From Martinezella dioscoreae (GTDB lineage Bacteria; Pseudomonadota; Alphaproteobacteria; Rhizobiales; Rhizobiaceae), in assembly GCF_009176305.1 (NCBI RefSeq), contig NZ_BLAJ01000003.1, positions 372,001-436,000 on the forward strand: a stretch of 64,000 bases of DNA, written 5' to 3'. The notes beneath the pieces were generated by a model. It searched no databases. It was not told the origin of the DNA and was given only the letters and a program-made list of their open reading frames with translations. The position numbers were made by a program, and so were the translations under genes. Positions 27,673-35,627 of the stretch are shown piece by piece. The first letter of the stretch is position 1; the number at the start of each line of letters is the position of its first letter.

Positions 27673-28038
27673 ATGATATCAGACCGGTTTTTGAAGATTA
27701 TTGCCTGGACCTATATTGCGGCGCTTATCGGCGTAACGCTTGCTCATCTCAATTGGCAGGCCACATTCGGCAATCCGTTTGACATCTTTCGCGCCCTTGC
27801 GCTCTGCGTAGCAGGCATGCTTGCCCGCCTCGCCTACCCGCAGTCTCCCTCCTTCACTTGTCTCCTGATGATCGGCAGCGTGCTGGCGCTTTCCCTTTCG
27901 CATCTGTTGGCAAGCGGCAATTACGGTTCGCCGCTCGACATCATCGTCGGCATGACCAGCGGGCTCTGGGGCATCATGATCGGCTCTATATTAAGCAAAC
28001 TCATCGTCTCAGCCTCGAAGCGACCAGCCTCATACTAA
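27673..28038 (+). CDS. VanZ-like small membrane protein
   Basis: 121 residues with four hydrophobic segments, starting MISDRFLKIIAWTYIAALIGVTLAHLNW. The length, the topology and the SGNYGSPLDIIVGMTSGLWGI segment near the C-terminus resemble short VanZ-like proteins, but the match is not strong. Unknown function. It stands alone, with about 220 bases upstream and 430 downstream lacking genes. Confidence 0.6.
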   Translation: MISDRFLKIIAWTYIAALIGVTLAHLNWQATFGNPFDIFRALALCVAGMLARLAYPQSPSFTCLLMIGSVLALSLSHLLASGNYGSPLDIIVGMTSGLWGIMIGSILSKLIVSASKRPASY

Positions 28039-28469
28039 CCGACCGGAAGAGCTGGCGATGGCCTGAATAGACCCCTTGGCTGCCGCGAGAGGGCGATGAC
28101 GTGGTGTAGCCACCAAATGGGCAACTGCATTTGGCCGAGCACGCCGCAATAAATATTATCAAATAATATTCGAATAATATAAGGAACCGTATTCTATCTT
28201 AAAATGACTATTGCGTAGCCAATATTATGCAGAACTTATCATTTTGTTTACGCCTGTTGCTTTCTTGCAACTCGAACTTAAATTTCACGAAAAAGTCATC
28301 CCGAGAAAAATATATCATATAACTTTGCAGGAATTCGTCTTTAATAGCGACCAGAAGCGGGTGGGGCCCGTTTCTCCCGAGTCGGGGTTTTTAAACAGGG
28401 ATAGGGTTAAGGCACGTCGATTTTTCGGCGCGATTGCCTATGCCCAATCTATATTGGATTGGAGTTTTT
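28039..28469. other. AT-rich upstream region of the porin gene
   Basis: No coding sequence found. The segment 28140-28340 is unusually AT-rich (runs such as AAATATTATCAAATAATATT) and probably holds the porin promoter. Near 28376-28392 a short GC-rich stem (CCCG-AGT-CGGG) is followed by TTTTT, resembling a weak terminator about 80 bases before the porin start. No riboswitch was recognised. Confidence 0.4.
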
Positions 28470-29531
28470 ATGAACATCAAGAGCCTTCTTCTCGGCTCCG
28501 CTGCTGCCCTGGCAGTAGTTTCTGGCGCTCAGGCAGCCGACGCTATCGTTGCTGCCGAGCCGGAACCGCTGGAATACGTTCGCATCTGCGACGCATATGG
28601 CGCTGGCTACTTCTTCATCCCGGGTACGGAAACCTGCCTCAAGATCGGCGGTTATGTCCGTACCGAAGGCAAGTGGTACGACGCCTACAACCCGAACAGC
28701 CACAATGGCACGCTCTGGCACACGCGCGCTCATCTGAGCCTCGACACTGCGACCGACACCGAATATGGCCCGCTGAAGACCAACACGGTCATCCGTTGGG
28801 ACTGGCAGGATGGCGGCTCGACCACCACGAAGCTGCTGTTCGCAAACATCAGCCTCGGTGGCTTTCTGGTCGGTAAGGCTGACTCCCAGTACAACTCGTA
28901 CATCGGTTACGCTGGCAATGTCATCAACGACGACGTGGTCAATGACGGCCCGTACGAACTCAACCAGTTGACCTACAACTATGACGCCGGCAACGGCTTC
29001 ACGGCTGTGATCTCGGTTGAAGACTCGAACTCCGGTTCGGGCGCTACGGGCGCAAACGGCGAAAACAGCACCAACCACTACGCTCCGGATGTTGTTGCCG
29101 GTGCTGGTTACAAGGCTGGTAACTTCGGCTTTAAGATCGTCGGCGGTTATGACTCCATCGTCGAAGAAGGCGCCATCAAGGCTCGCGTCGATGCCGACTT
29201 CGGCGTCTTCAAGGCCTTCTTGATGGGCGGCTGGAACACCGATGGTGACAAGCTGAACAAGTATGCAAACGCCAACGGCGCTGGCTCTGCCAAGGGCATC
29301 GGCTGGGGCGACTGGGCTGTCTGGGGCGGCTTCACCGTTCCGATCAACGAAAAGCTGCAGGCGAACGCTCAGGTTGCCTACACCGACTCGAAGATTTTCG
29401 CAGCCACCGCGAACGTCCGTTGGAACCCGGTCAAGAACCTGCAGATCACGCCGGAAGTATCCTACACCAACTGGGACTCCATCAATCAGGACCAGTGGGC
29501 TGGCGTTCTCCGCTTCCAGCGTAGCTTCTAA
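28470..29531 (+). CDS. ropA: Outer-membrane porin of the RopA family
   Basis: 353 residues. Signal peptide MNIKSLLLGSAAALAVVSGAQAAD with cleavage near residue 22, then the alphaproteobacterial porin start PEPLEYVRICDAYGAGYFFIPGTETCLKIGGYVR with the conserved Cys pair. It ends in Phe (LRFQRSF), the usual last residue of outer-membrane beta barrels. Codon use is strongly biased and GGAG sits seven bases before the ATG, both typical of a highly expressed gene. Forms a trimeric general diffusion channel. Multiple porin copies are common in Rhizobium. Confidence 0.93.
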   Translation: MNIKSLLLGSAAALAVVSGAQAADAIVAAEPEPLEYVRICDAYGAGYFFIPGTETCLKIGGYVRTEGKWYDAYNPNSHNGTLWHTRAHLSLDTATDTEYGPLKTNTVIRWDWQDGGSTTTKLLFANISLGGFLVGKADSQYNSYIGYAGNVINDDVVNDGPYELNQLTYNYDAGNGFTAVISVEDSNSGSGATGANGENSTNHYAPDVVAGAGYKAGNFGFKIVGGYDSIVEEGAIKARVDADFGVFKAFLMGGWNTDGDKLNKYANANGAGSAKGIGWGDWAVWGGFTVPINEKLQANAQVAYTDSKIFAATANVRWNPVKNLQITPEVSYTNWDSINQDQWAGVLRFQRSF

Positions 29532-29577
29532 GACCACTTTACTGAGATCTGATCTGACTTGACCCCTGATCGGATGG

Positions 29578-29613
29578 GGATCGGCCTTACTTCCAGCGAA
29601 GTCGGGCCGATCC
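29578..29613 (+). terminator. Hairpin downstream of the porin gene
   Basis: GGATCGGCC (29578-29586) pairs with GGCCGATCC (29605-29613), a 9-bp perfect stem with an 18-base loop, 47 bases after the porin stop. Followed by TT only. Confidence 0.5.
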
Positions 29614-29723
29614 TTCCGAGACAGGGGTAAGTCATTTTTTCTGAAGGCTGGCTCTGCAGCATGCCGTCTGAAATCTCAATCTTCCTCATCGACACCAGGC
29701 ATTTTTTATCGTAGAGACAGCCC

Positions 29724-29798
29724 ATGTCTTTCGCTCACGCATATTCCGCACGATTTTATTCGTACCGCTGCTCTCAGCGGAGACGGGCCTGTGCGTAG
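29724..29798 (+). CDS. Candidate Phe/Tyr leader peptide of the DAHP synthase attenuator
   Basis: A 24-codon frame, ATG 29724 to TAG 29796-29798, too short for ordinary gene finding. Five codons encode Phe or Tyr: Phe3, Tyr7, Phe11, Tyr12, Tyr14. The last three fall within four codons. The final Tyr codon (29760-29762... reading TCG TAC) ends just before the first arm of the hairpin at 29765-29780, so a ribosome stalled there would mask that arm. The ribosome-binding site is weak (AGAG). This is the arrangement expected of a transcription attenuation leader sensing charged tRNA-Phe/Tyr. Confidence 0.75.
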   Translation: MSFAHAYSARFYSYRCSQRRRACA

Positions 29799-29836
29799 TT
29801 AGAAAAGACACGACAGCAAAGACCCGAACAGCCGCT
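29765..29836 (+). promoter_or_regulatory. Attenuator: 1:2 hairpin and alternative 2:3 pairing
   Basis: Arm 1 CCGCTG (29765-29770), loop CTCT and arm 2 CAGCGG (29775-29780) form a perfect hairpin. If arm 1 is covered by a stalled ribosome, arm 2 AGCGG (29776-29780) can pair with CCGCT at 29832-29836, helped by CGGG (29784-29787) with CCCG (29823-29826). That structure consumes the 5' arm of the terminator at 29830-29858, giving mutually exclusive states. Confidence 0.75.
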
Positions 29837-29858
29837 AGTTCTACCTGGCGGCTTTTTT
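29830..29858 (+). terminator. Intrinsic terminator in the DAHP synthase leader
   Basis: AGCCGCTAG (29830-29838), loop TTCTAC, CTGGCGGCT (29845-29853) form a 9-bp stem with one G-U pair, directly followed by a T run (29853-29858). It lies before, not after, the DAHP synthase gene, ending about 35 bases upstream of its GTG, so it must be a regulated (attenuation) terminator or end a separate short RNA. Confidence 0.9.
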
Positions 29859-29893
29859 GTCGCCACGGTATGACCCCAAAAGGAACCGATACC

Positions 29894-30952
29894 GTGTTGA
29901 ATTCCACTGACGACTTGCGCATTGTCGAGATCACGGCGCTGACGCCGCCCTCTCGAATTATCGATGAAATCCCCCGCGACGAGGCGGTGACAGCGACCGT
30001 CACCGGGGCGCGCAACGCCGTCCACAACATCCTGCGCGACGAAGACGACCGACTGATCGTTGTGATCGGCCCCTGCTCCATTCACGATCCGGCTGCTGCC
30101 CACGAGTATGCCGCCCTGCTCAGGGAACAACGGGACCGCTTCGCGGACGATCTCGAAATCATCATGCGCGTCTATTTCGAGAAGCCACGTACGACGGTTG
30201 GCTGGAAGGGTCTGATCAACGACCCGCATCTCGACGGCAGCTACCGCATCGAGGAAGGCCTGCGCATCGCCCGCAAGCTGCTGTTCGACGTCAACGAGAT
30301 CGGTCTGCCGGCAGGCTGCGAATATCTCGATACGATCACGCCGCAATATATTTCCGATCTCGTGAGCTGGGGCGCGATCGGCGCGAGGACGACCGAAAGC
30401 CAGGTGCATCGGCAGCTCGCATCCGGCCTCTCCTGCCCTGTCGGCTTCAAGAACGGCACGAATGGCGACGTGCGCATCGCGCTCGACGCAATCGTCGCGG
30501 CATCGCAACCGCATCACTTCCCGGCCGTGACCAAGGAAGGCCTTGCCGCGATCGCCTCGACCCGCGGCAACGAGGATTGTCACATCATCCTGCGAGGCGG
30601 CAGAGAGCCCAATTATGACGCCGAGAGCGTGCAGTCGACGGCAGAACAGTCCCTCAAGGTCGGGCTCGAGCCGCGCATCATCATCGACGCCAGCCATGCC
30701 AACAGCAGCAAGAACCCGGAAAACCAACCGCTCGTCGTCACATCGGTCGCGGAGCAGGTCGCAGGCGGGGATCGGCGGATCAAAGGCATGATGATGGAGA
30801 GCAATCTCGTCGCCGGCCGCCAGGATCTCGTGCCGGGCAAGCCTTTGGTTTACGGCCAAAGCATCACGGATGGCTGCATCGACTGGCCGACCTCCGTGCG
30901 CACGCTGGAAGATTTGGCGAAGGCCGTCCGGGCACGGCGCCAGGCTCGCTAA
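29894..30952 (+). CDS. aroG: 3-deoxy-7-phosphoheptulonate synthase, class I (AroG/F/H type)
   Basis: 352 residues from the GTG at 29894. Catalyses the first step of the shikimate pathway: PEP plus erythrose 4-phosphate to DAHP. Motifs include VVIGPCSIHDP (about 52-62), RVYFEKPRTTVGWKGLINDPHLDGSY, GARTTESQVHRQLASGLSCPVGFKNGT and IIIDASHANSSKNP, the E. coli AroG class. The GTG is chosen because AAAAGGA lies 9 bases upstream and the N-terminus then lines up with E. coli AroG (DDLRI at the same position); an ATG at 29870 would add eight residues. Regulation is probably by the leader attenuator upstream. Confidence 0.93.
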   Translation: MLNSTDDLRIVEITALTPPSRIIDEIPRDEAVTATVTGARNAVHNILRDEDDRLIVVIGPCSIHDPAAAHEYAALLREQRDRFADDLEIIMRVYFEKPRTTVGWKGLINDPHLDGSYRIEEGLRIARKLLFDVNEIGLPAGCEYLDTITPQYISDLVSWGAIGARTTESQVHRQLASGLSCPVGFKNGTNGDVRIALDAIVAASQPHHFPAVTKEGLAAIASTRGNEDCHIILRGGREPNYDAESVQSTAEQSLKVGLEPRIIIDASHANSSKNPENQPLVVTSVAEQVAGGDRRIKGMMMESNLVAGRQDLVPGKPLVYGQSITDGCIDWPTSVRTLEDLAKAVRARRQAR

Positions 30953-30983
30953 CGCGGCCTCCCATTCGGGAGACCGGTTCCGA

Positions 30984-31400
30984 TCAAATGCGTCGGTAGT
31001 GCGCGAGGCTCAGGTAATTTTTTCTGGGCCCGCGCACATGCCACATCTCCGCCCAATCATCCGACGTGCGAAAGAACAGACGGCCTCGATAAAGATCGGG
31101 ACCGCAGTGATGGGTGACACGCTGCGAGGCGCCCTCACCGATGCGAATGAATTCCGAAAGATTGGGGAAACGCACGACGAGATCGTCGTCGGCATCGTCA
31201 AGCCGATAGGTGCGGCTGCTTCTCAGCGTTGCATGGTCGCTTCGCGTATCGCCATGTTCCTCGAACTGGACAGGCGTAACGAACGCCTGCCCTTCGAATG
31301 TGACCAGGGAGCGATTGAAGCGATCGATGATCCGCCGCTTCACCTCCCATGAGCCAAGGAAGGAGTCCAGCCGGCCAGCGCCGGCCGATCCTTTCATCAT
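30984..31400 (-). CDS. DUF6314 family protein
   Basis: 138 residues. [16 protein letters not shown]...GQAFVTP...[21 protein letters not shown]...[41 protein letters not shown] fits DUF6314, a likely small beta-barrel. The start ATG overlaps the msrA stop by four bases (ATGA), so it is translationally coupled to msrA. Unknown function; a link to oxidised-protein repair is inferred only from the operon. Confidence 0.8.
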   Translation of the reverse strand: MMKGSAGAGRLDSFLGSWEVKRRIIDRFNRSLVTFEGQAFVTPVQFEEHGDTRSDHATLRSSRTYRLDDADDDLVVRFPNLSEFIRIGEGASQRVTHHCGPDLYRGRLFFRTSDDWAEMWHVRGPRKNYLSLAHYRRI

Positions 31401-31924
31401 GACGCCGCGCGCTGCGCTGCGTCGGCCTGCCGGCGCGGCAGTTTCCAGCCCGGCCGGATGAAGTGGCAGGTATAGCCGTTCGGATAGCGCTCCAGATAAT
31501 CCTGGTGCTCCGGCTCTGCCTGCCAGAAATCGCCGACGGGGGCGACCTCAGTGACGACCTTGCCGGGCCAAAGGCCGGAAGCGTCGACATCGGCGATCGT
31601 ATCCAACGCGACCTGCTTCTGCTCTTCGCTGGTGTAGAAGATCGCCGAGCGGTAGCTCAAACCGACATCGTTGCCCTGCCGGTTGCGCGTGGTCGGATCA
31701 TGGATCTGGAAGAAGAATTCCAGCAGATCGCGATAGCTGATCTTCTGCGGATCGAAAATGATTTCGATCGCCTCGGCATGGGTGCCGTGGTTGCGGTAGG
31801 TGGCGTTGCGGACATCGCCGCCGCTATAGCCGACGCGCGTCGAGATGACGCCGTTGTAACGGCGGATGAGATCCTGCATGCCCCAGAAGCAACCGCCGGC
31901 GAGAACTGCACGTTCCGTTGTCAT
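31397..31924 (-). CDS. msrA: Peptide methionine (S)-S-oxide reductase
   Basis: 175 residues. The active-site motif GGCFWG (Cys12) near the N-terminus, then [23 protein letters not shown] (conserved Tyr, His, Glu) and [27 protein letters not shown] are classic MsrA. Reduces the S epimer of methionine sulfoxide in proteins. Its ATG overlaps the msrB stop (ATGA) and its stop overlaps the DUF6314 start. Confidence 0.96.
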   Translation of the reverse strand: MTTERAVLAGGCFWGMQDLIRRYNGVISTRVGYSGGDVRNATYRNHGTHAEAIEIIFDPQKISYRDLLEFFFQIHDPTTRNRQGNDVGLSYRSAIFYTSEEQKQVALDTIADVDASGLWPGKVVTEVAPVGDFWQAEPEHQDYLERYPNGYTCHFIRPGWKLPRRQADAAQRAAS

Positions 31925-32370
31925 CTTACATCCTCCACTTGATCGATATAGGCACCATAGCCCTCTGCCTCCATGCGGTCACGCGGCACGAAGCGAAGCG
32001 AGGCGGAATTGATGCAATAGCGCAAGCCGCCGCGATCGATCGGACCATCCGGGAAAACATGGCCCAGATGGCTGTCGCCATTGGCCGAGCGCACTTCGAC
32101 GCGCACCATGCCATGCGACATGTCGGTCAATTCGCTGACATTGGCGGGTTCGATCGGCTTGGTGAAGCTCGGCCAGCCGCAGCCGGAATCGAACTTGTCG
32201 GCCGAAGCAAAAAGCGGCTCGCCCGAGACGATATCGACATAGATGCCCGGCTGCTTGTTATAGAGATATTCACCGGAGCCGGGACGTTCCGTGCCGCTCT
32301 GCTGCGTCACGCGATACTGCTCAGGGGTAAGCTTGGCGATGGCCTCTGCCGTCTTGCTGTATTTGCCCAT
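31921..32370 (-). CDS. msrB: Peptide methionine (R)-S-oxide reductase
   Basis: 149 residues from [31 protein letters not shown]. Catalytic Cys119 in [11 protein letters not shown] and the core [11 protein letters not shown] (Cys64) and [12 protein letters not shown] are present. The two CxxC zinc-binding pairs of many MsrB proteins are absent ([11 protein letters not shown] and [13 protein letters not shown]), so this is the zinc-free form. AAGGAG precedes the ATG at 32370. First gene of an msrB-msrA-DUF6314 operon. Confidence 0.95.
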   Translation of the reverse strand: MGKYSKTAEAIAKLTPEQYRVTQQSGTERPGSGEYLYNKQPGIYVDIVSGEPLFASADKFDSGCGWPSFTKPIEPANVSELTDMSHGMVRVEVRSANGDSHLGHVFPDGPIDRGGLRYCINSASLRFVPRDRMEAEGYGAYIDQVEDVR

Positions 32371-32547
32371 TGTTGTTCTCCTTGCCCCTCGGCACGCCCT
32401 CCGAGCTTGGCCTGGTCCTGGGGACACGGAGAGGGCCGGATGAAGCTCGAGCAGCGCTGAGGGAGTGTTTGCAGGGCCAATATAGGTATCACGCGATCGA
32501 TTTGCCATATCGATCACGACTGCGTGACGCCCTGCCCTTCCTGCAGC

Positions 32548-33045
32548 TTAGCCATTCGCCTCGCTTGAGGCCGCATAAATCGCGGCGAGCGCCTCGATAC
32601 CGGCTTGATCGTCACCATCGAAGCGGCCGGGCAGCGGGCTGTCGAGATCGATGACGCCGAAGACCTTCCCATCGCGAAAGAGCGGCACGACCAGCTCCGA
32701 CCGCGAGGCCGCATCGCAGGCGATATGCCCGGGAAAGGCATGCACATCCTCGACGAGGACCGACTGCGCCCTTTCGACCGCTGTTCCGCAGACGCCGCGA
32801 CCGACGGCAATGCGGACACAAGCGGGCTTGCCTTGAAACGGCCCCAACACAAGCTCGTCTTCCCTGTGAAGGAAATAAAAGCCCGCCCAATTAAGCTCCG
32901 GCAGCATCTGGAAGATCAGCGCCGAGGTATTGGCCGCATTGGCAATCCCATCGCGCTCACCATCAAGCAAGGCCTTCAGCTGATCCGCAAGCTCTCGATA
33001 GAATTCCGGCTTGCCGCCATGTTGGATCGATTTTTCTACAAACAT
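32548..33045 (-). CDS. msrC: Free methionine-(R)-sulfoxide reductase (GAF domain)
   Basis: 165 residues, a single GAF domain. Cys76, Cys86 and Cys110 have exactly the spacing of Cys84, Cys94 and Cys118 in E. coli YebR/fRMsr, whose catalytic cysteines reduce free Met-R-SO. Sequence LPELNWAGFYFLHREDELVLGPFQGKPACVRIAVGRGVCG is characteristic. Start MFVEKS at 33045. It lies 177 bases upstream of msrB on the same strand, so it may share its promoter or regulation. Confidence 0.92.
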   Translation of the reverse strand: MFVEKSIQHGGKPEFYRELADQLKALLDGERDGIANAANTSALIFQMLPELNWAGFYFLHREDELVLGPFQGKPACVRIAVGRGVCGTAVERAQSVLVEDVHAFPGHIACDAASRSELVVPLFRDGKVFGVIDLDSPLPGRFDGDDQAGIEALAAIYAASSEANG

Positions 33046-33082
33046 GTGTCTGCTCTTTCGAAGTTCTGTCACGAAGAGACTG

Positions 33083-33847
33083 TCAGTCCTTCTCATCGGG
33101 CGGGCAAGGCCAGCTGGACGGCGCTTTCAACCAGGACGGCAATATGGTCGTATTATCCCCGCACGCTAGATTGATCTGCGCCTGCTGCAGACCGCTTGCC
33201 TTCGAAAGATCAAGACCCTCGATGCGCGTCAGATACATGAAGGCGCCGCTGAAGGAAGTCGACCCGTCCATCACCGCGCCATTCAACGTGGCGCGCGAGA
33301 GATTGGCGAAGGAGAAATTCGAGCCCGTCAGCACGGCCTTGTCGAAATCGGCACGGCCGAGCTCCGCCTTCTGAAAATCGGCGTTCTTCAGCTGCGCGCC
33401 GGCAAATTCGGCGCGCTGCAATTCGGCATTGGCAAAGGACGCGCCATTGGCGGAGGCACTGCTGAAATCGGAGCGATATGCCTCGATCTTTGCGAAATTG
33501 GCGCCATCGGCCTTGGCATTCTTCAGCCAGGCACGCACCAGAGTCGCTTTCTCGAGATTGGCCGAGGTCAGATTGGTGTCGCTGAGATCGGTGCTGTCGA
33601 AATGCGCGCCGGCCAGATTGGCACCGTGAAGGTCGCTGCTCTGCAGCATGATATTGGTCTTGCTGCAGCCGCTCCAGTCAAGCCCAGGTCCGGCGACATT
33701 GCCGCAATCGGCGGCACGCAGGGCATTGCTGCTGGAACCCAGAAGAAATGCGGCGCTCAACGCCAGCACACTGAAGCCGGTCGCGATTCCCAATCTCTTC
33801 CCAACGGCCTTACTGCGCAAAGCGCTGTTAGTCTGCCGTCGCCCCAT
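33083..33847 (-). CDS. Pentapeptide-repeat protein, probably exported
   Basis: 254 residues. N-terminal basic region and hydrophobic stretch (GFSVLALSAAFLLG, about 23-36) suggest a signal peptide or anchor. Then a run of A(D/N)LXX pentapeptides from about residue 65 to 200 (SDLHGANLAGAHFDSTDLSDTN...), predicted to form a right-handed beta-helix. Four cysteines in pairs near the ends. Start 33847 (MGRRQTNS) with GGAGA upstream; 33913 and 33892 are alternatives. Function unknown; DNA gyrase-protecting activity is known only for other members. Confidence 0.85.
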   Translation of the reverse strand: MGRRQTNSALRSKAVGKRLGIATGFSVLALSAAFLLGSSSNALRAADCGNVAGPGLDWSGCSKTNIMLQSSDLHGANLAGAHFDSTDLSDTNLTSANLEKATLVRAWLKNAKADGANFAKIEAYRSDFSSASANGASFANAELQRAEFAGAQLKNADFQKAELGRADFDKAVLTGSNFSFANLSRATLNGAVMDGSTSFSGAFMYLTRIEGLDLSKASGLQQAQINLACGDNTTILPSWLKAPSSWPCPPDEKD

Positions 33848-34227
33848 GATCGTCTCCCCAGCCAATCTGGCCACCCCGTCAACAAGACTCATTCCGTTAC
33901 TCCGCTCCAGCACCTGCCAGCCGAACTCTCGCCTGAGTCGGATGCACGTCCCTCTTCCTTGTATATGGTGCTTCGGGCGACAAAAAGAGCCGGTTTTGTA
34001 AAAGCGTACCCGAGGCGCGGTTTGGATGTGAGCTTATGAAAGGGGGAATAGGCGACAGGCACCAGAAGGATTGCGGCAAAGCCTCATACGCCCGTCCTCA
34101 AGGAGCGAGACGGCCTGATCGAAACGCCGCCATCAGGCATTGGCGAAACCCCGTCCGGCCTTGCAAGGCATGCAGACAGCACTCTTAAATGGGAGATTTT
34201 TTCGGGAACAAGATCAGTGTCTTAAGC
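33848..34227. other. No gene seen
   Basis: About 380 bases between the pentapeptide gene and tRNA-Pro. Short frames here lack coding character and ribosome-binding sites. Contains the promoter of the pentapeptide gene near 33850-33950; no repeat or RNA was recognised. Confidence 0.4.
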
Positions 34228-34304
34228 TGGTCGGAGTGGAGTGATTCGAACACTCGACCCCCACGTCCCGAACGTGGTGCGCTACCAGACTGCGCTACAC
34301 TCCG
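34228..34304 (-). tRNA. tRNA-Pro (anticodon CGG)
   Basis: Cloverleaf on the minus strand: acceptor CGGAGTG/CACTCCG, D arm, anticodon stem CCACG with loop TTCGGGA (anticodon CGG) and CGTGG, T arm with loop GTTCGAAT, and encoded 3' CCA (34228-34230). Seventy-seven bases including CCA. The initial C and the G-C content of the acceptor stem are normal for tRNA-Pro. Confidence 0.96.
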
Positions 34305-34607
34305 TGACCAGCGGCGCTTCTATAGACCAGCCATTTTTGATGCACAAGCACCAAATTCAAAAAAAGCATCTGATTTTTGACGAAAAAATTACAGCCGCAT
34401 CTGCCTAGAAAACCGGCAGGAAACAGCGGCCGAAAATGCCGGCGTGCAAAAGACGCAACAGATCAAGTAAAATCCCGTTTGTACACGCGGATGGGAATTT
34501 TCTTTTGCCGGCTTTGGCGCTAAAGCCCTAAGCGGGACAGGTGGAAATGCCGTGGGACAGCGGCCTTTCCGCAACCTTATGCGTGACAGAAGCTCAAGGA
34601 CGACACG
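34305..34607. other. No gene seen
   Basis: About 300 bases upstream of a lipoprotein gene, including the tRNA-Pro promoter side. AT-rich around 34330-34400. No structure or frame worth reporting. Confidence 0.4.
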
Positions 34608-35033
34608 ATGAATATCCGCATGATGACCGCGGCTGGACTGTTGCTGGCGCTGGCCGGTTGCAGCACCACGACGACAACAACGACAGCAGCCCTGCCGCTG
34701 CTTGCGAAGAACCCCGTTCAGGATCGCTGGCAGGGCCAGTCTGCAGGCCGCTTCTTCGCGGCTTACGGCCCGCCGATCTCAGATCGCGATGAAGGCGGTA
34801 ATCGCGTCTACACCTGGCGTGGCGGCTACAAGAACGTCACCATCGTCAACAAGGACGGCAAGAAAGCCGGCAAGCGCTCCCTCAGCTGCAAGGCCGACAT
34901 CGTTACCAACCAGAGCTACGAAATCCGGTCGGTTAAAATCCTCGGCGACCAGCCCGGCGTCAGCGGCCCCTCCTACTGCGCCGAGCTTCTGGCTCCGCTG
35001 GAAAAGACTGCAAAAGCCGAACAAGCGGACTAA
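34608..35033 (+). CDS. Lipoprotein of unknown function
   Basis: 141 residues. Signal peptide with lipobox LALAGC (Cys18), then a Thr-rich linker (STTTTTTT) and a globular part with two later cysteines (SLSCKADI, PSYCAELL), probably disulfide-bonded. The sequence ...GQSAGRFFAAYGPPISDRDEGGNRVYTWRGGY suggests a small beta-rich domain. Likely anchored in the inner or outer membrane, facing the periplasm. No family assigned. Confidence 0.8.
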   Translation: MNIRMMTAAGLLLALAGCSTTTTTTTAALPLLAKNPVQDRWQGQSAGRFFAAYGPPISDRDEGGNRVYTWRGGYKNVTIVNKDGKKAGKRSLSCKADIVTNQSYEIRSVKILGDQPGVSGPSYCAELLAPLEKTAKAEQAD

Positions 35034-35064
35034 GGCCAAAAGCTTCATCCCGAAACAATATCAG

Positions 35065-35093
35065 CGGGCGGCCTGCGAGGGCTGCCCGTTTTT
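35065..35093 (+). terminator. Intrinsic terminator after the lipoprotein gene
   Basis: CGGGCGGCC (35065-35073) and GGGCTGCCCG (35079-35088) form a GC-rich stem with a short loop, followed by TTTTT (35089-35093). Confidence 0.85.
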
Positions 35094-35211
35094 GTGTGCA
35101 AGTCACCCACCTAGGGATTTCTCCTCACCCTTCGTTATTTCACTATAGACATCTTAAAAGTTATATCGTTGATTGCAACTTCAGCGTTAATTTACTTTTG
35201 TTGGCGCTAAT

Positions 35212-35592
35212 ATGAAGTTGAAATCTCTTGCGGCATTGGCCGGAATATCTGCGCTCGCAAGCTGTGCAACCACCCCCGGATCGCCGATGGAAACTTACCT
35301 AAACCGCTATACGGGCGCGGAAACGATTGCCACGAACTGTCCTGCTTACGGTGGATACAGCTCGGTTGTACAAATGCGCGCCGATGCGGAAAAGAACCTT
35401 GCCCAGGCGAAAGCACTCGGCGCGACCGACGCGGACGTTAAGAAGGCTCGCGACCGGGTGAACGGAAATTTCGTAGGCGCATCGATCTTGGTTGGCGACA
35501 TGCAGGCTTGCAGCGCATTCATGAACAAGCTTGCATGGGCAGGATCGACACCTGTTGAGCCCACGGTCGTCAAGCCGAAGAAGGTCAACTAA
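35212..35592 (+). CDS. Small lipoprotein of unknown function
   Basis: 126 residues. Signal peptide with lipobox ALASC (Cys18). The mature part has NCPAYGGYSSVVQMRADAEKNLAQAKALGATDADVKKARDRV, a helical segment, and a second and third Cys (NCP, QACSAF). Upstream region is AT-rich with a plausible promoter. The IS481 element begins 36 bases past its stop. Confidence 0.75.
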   Translation: MKLKSLAALAGISALASCATTPGSPMETYLNRYTGAETIATNCPAYGGYSSVVQMRADAEKNLAQAKALGATDADVKKARDRVNGNFVGASILVGDMQACSAFMNKLAWAGSTPVEPTVVKPKKVN

Positions 35593-35627
35593 TCACTGCT
35601 TTGTCGGATTGTCCTTCCCGAGAGAAG

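Noticed and set aside
31010..31201. Small frames inside the DUF6314 and msr genes
   Set aside because: Shifted-frame shadows of overlapping real genes.
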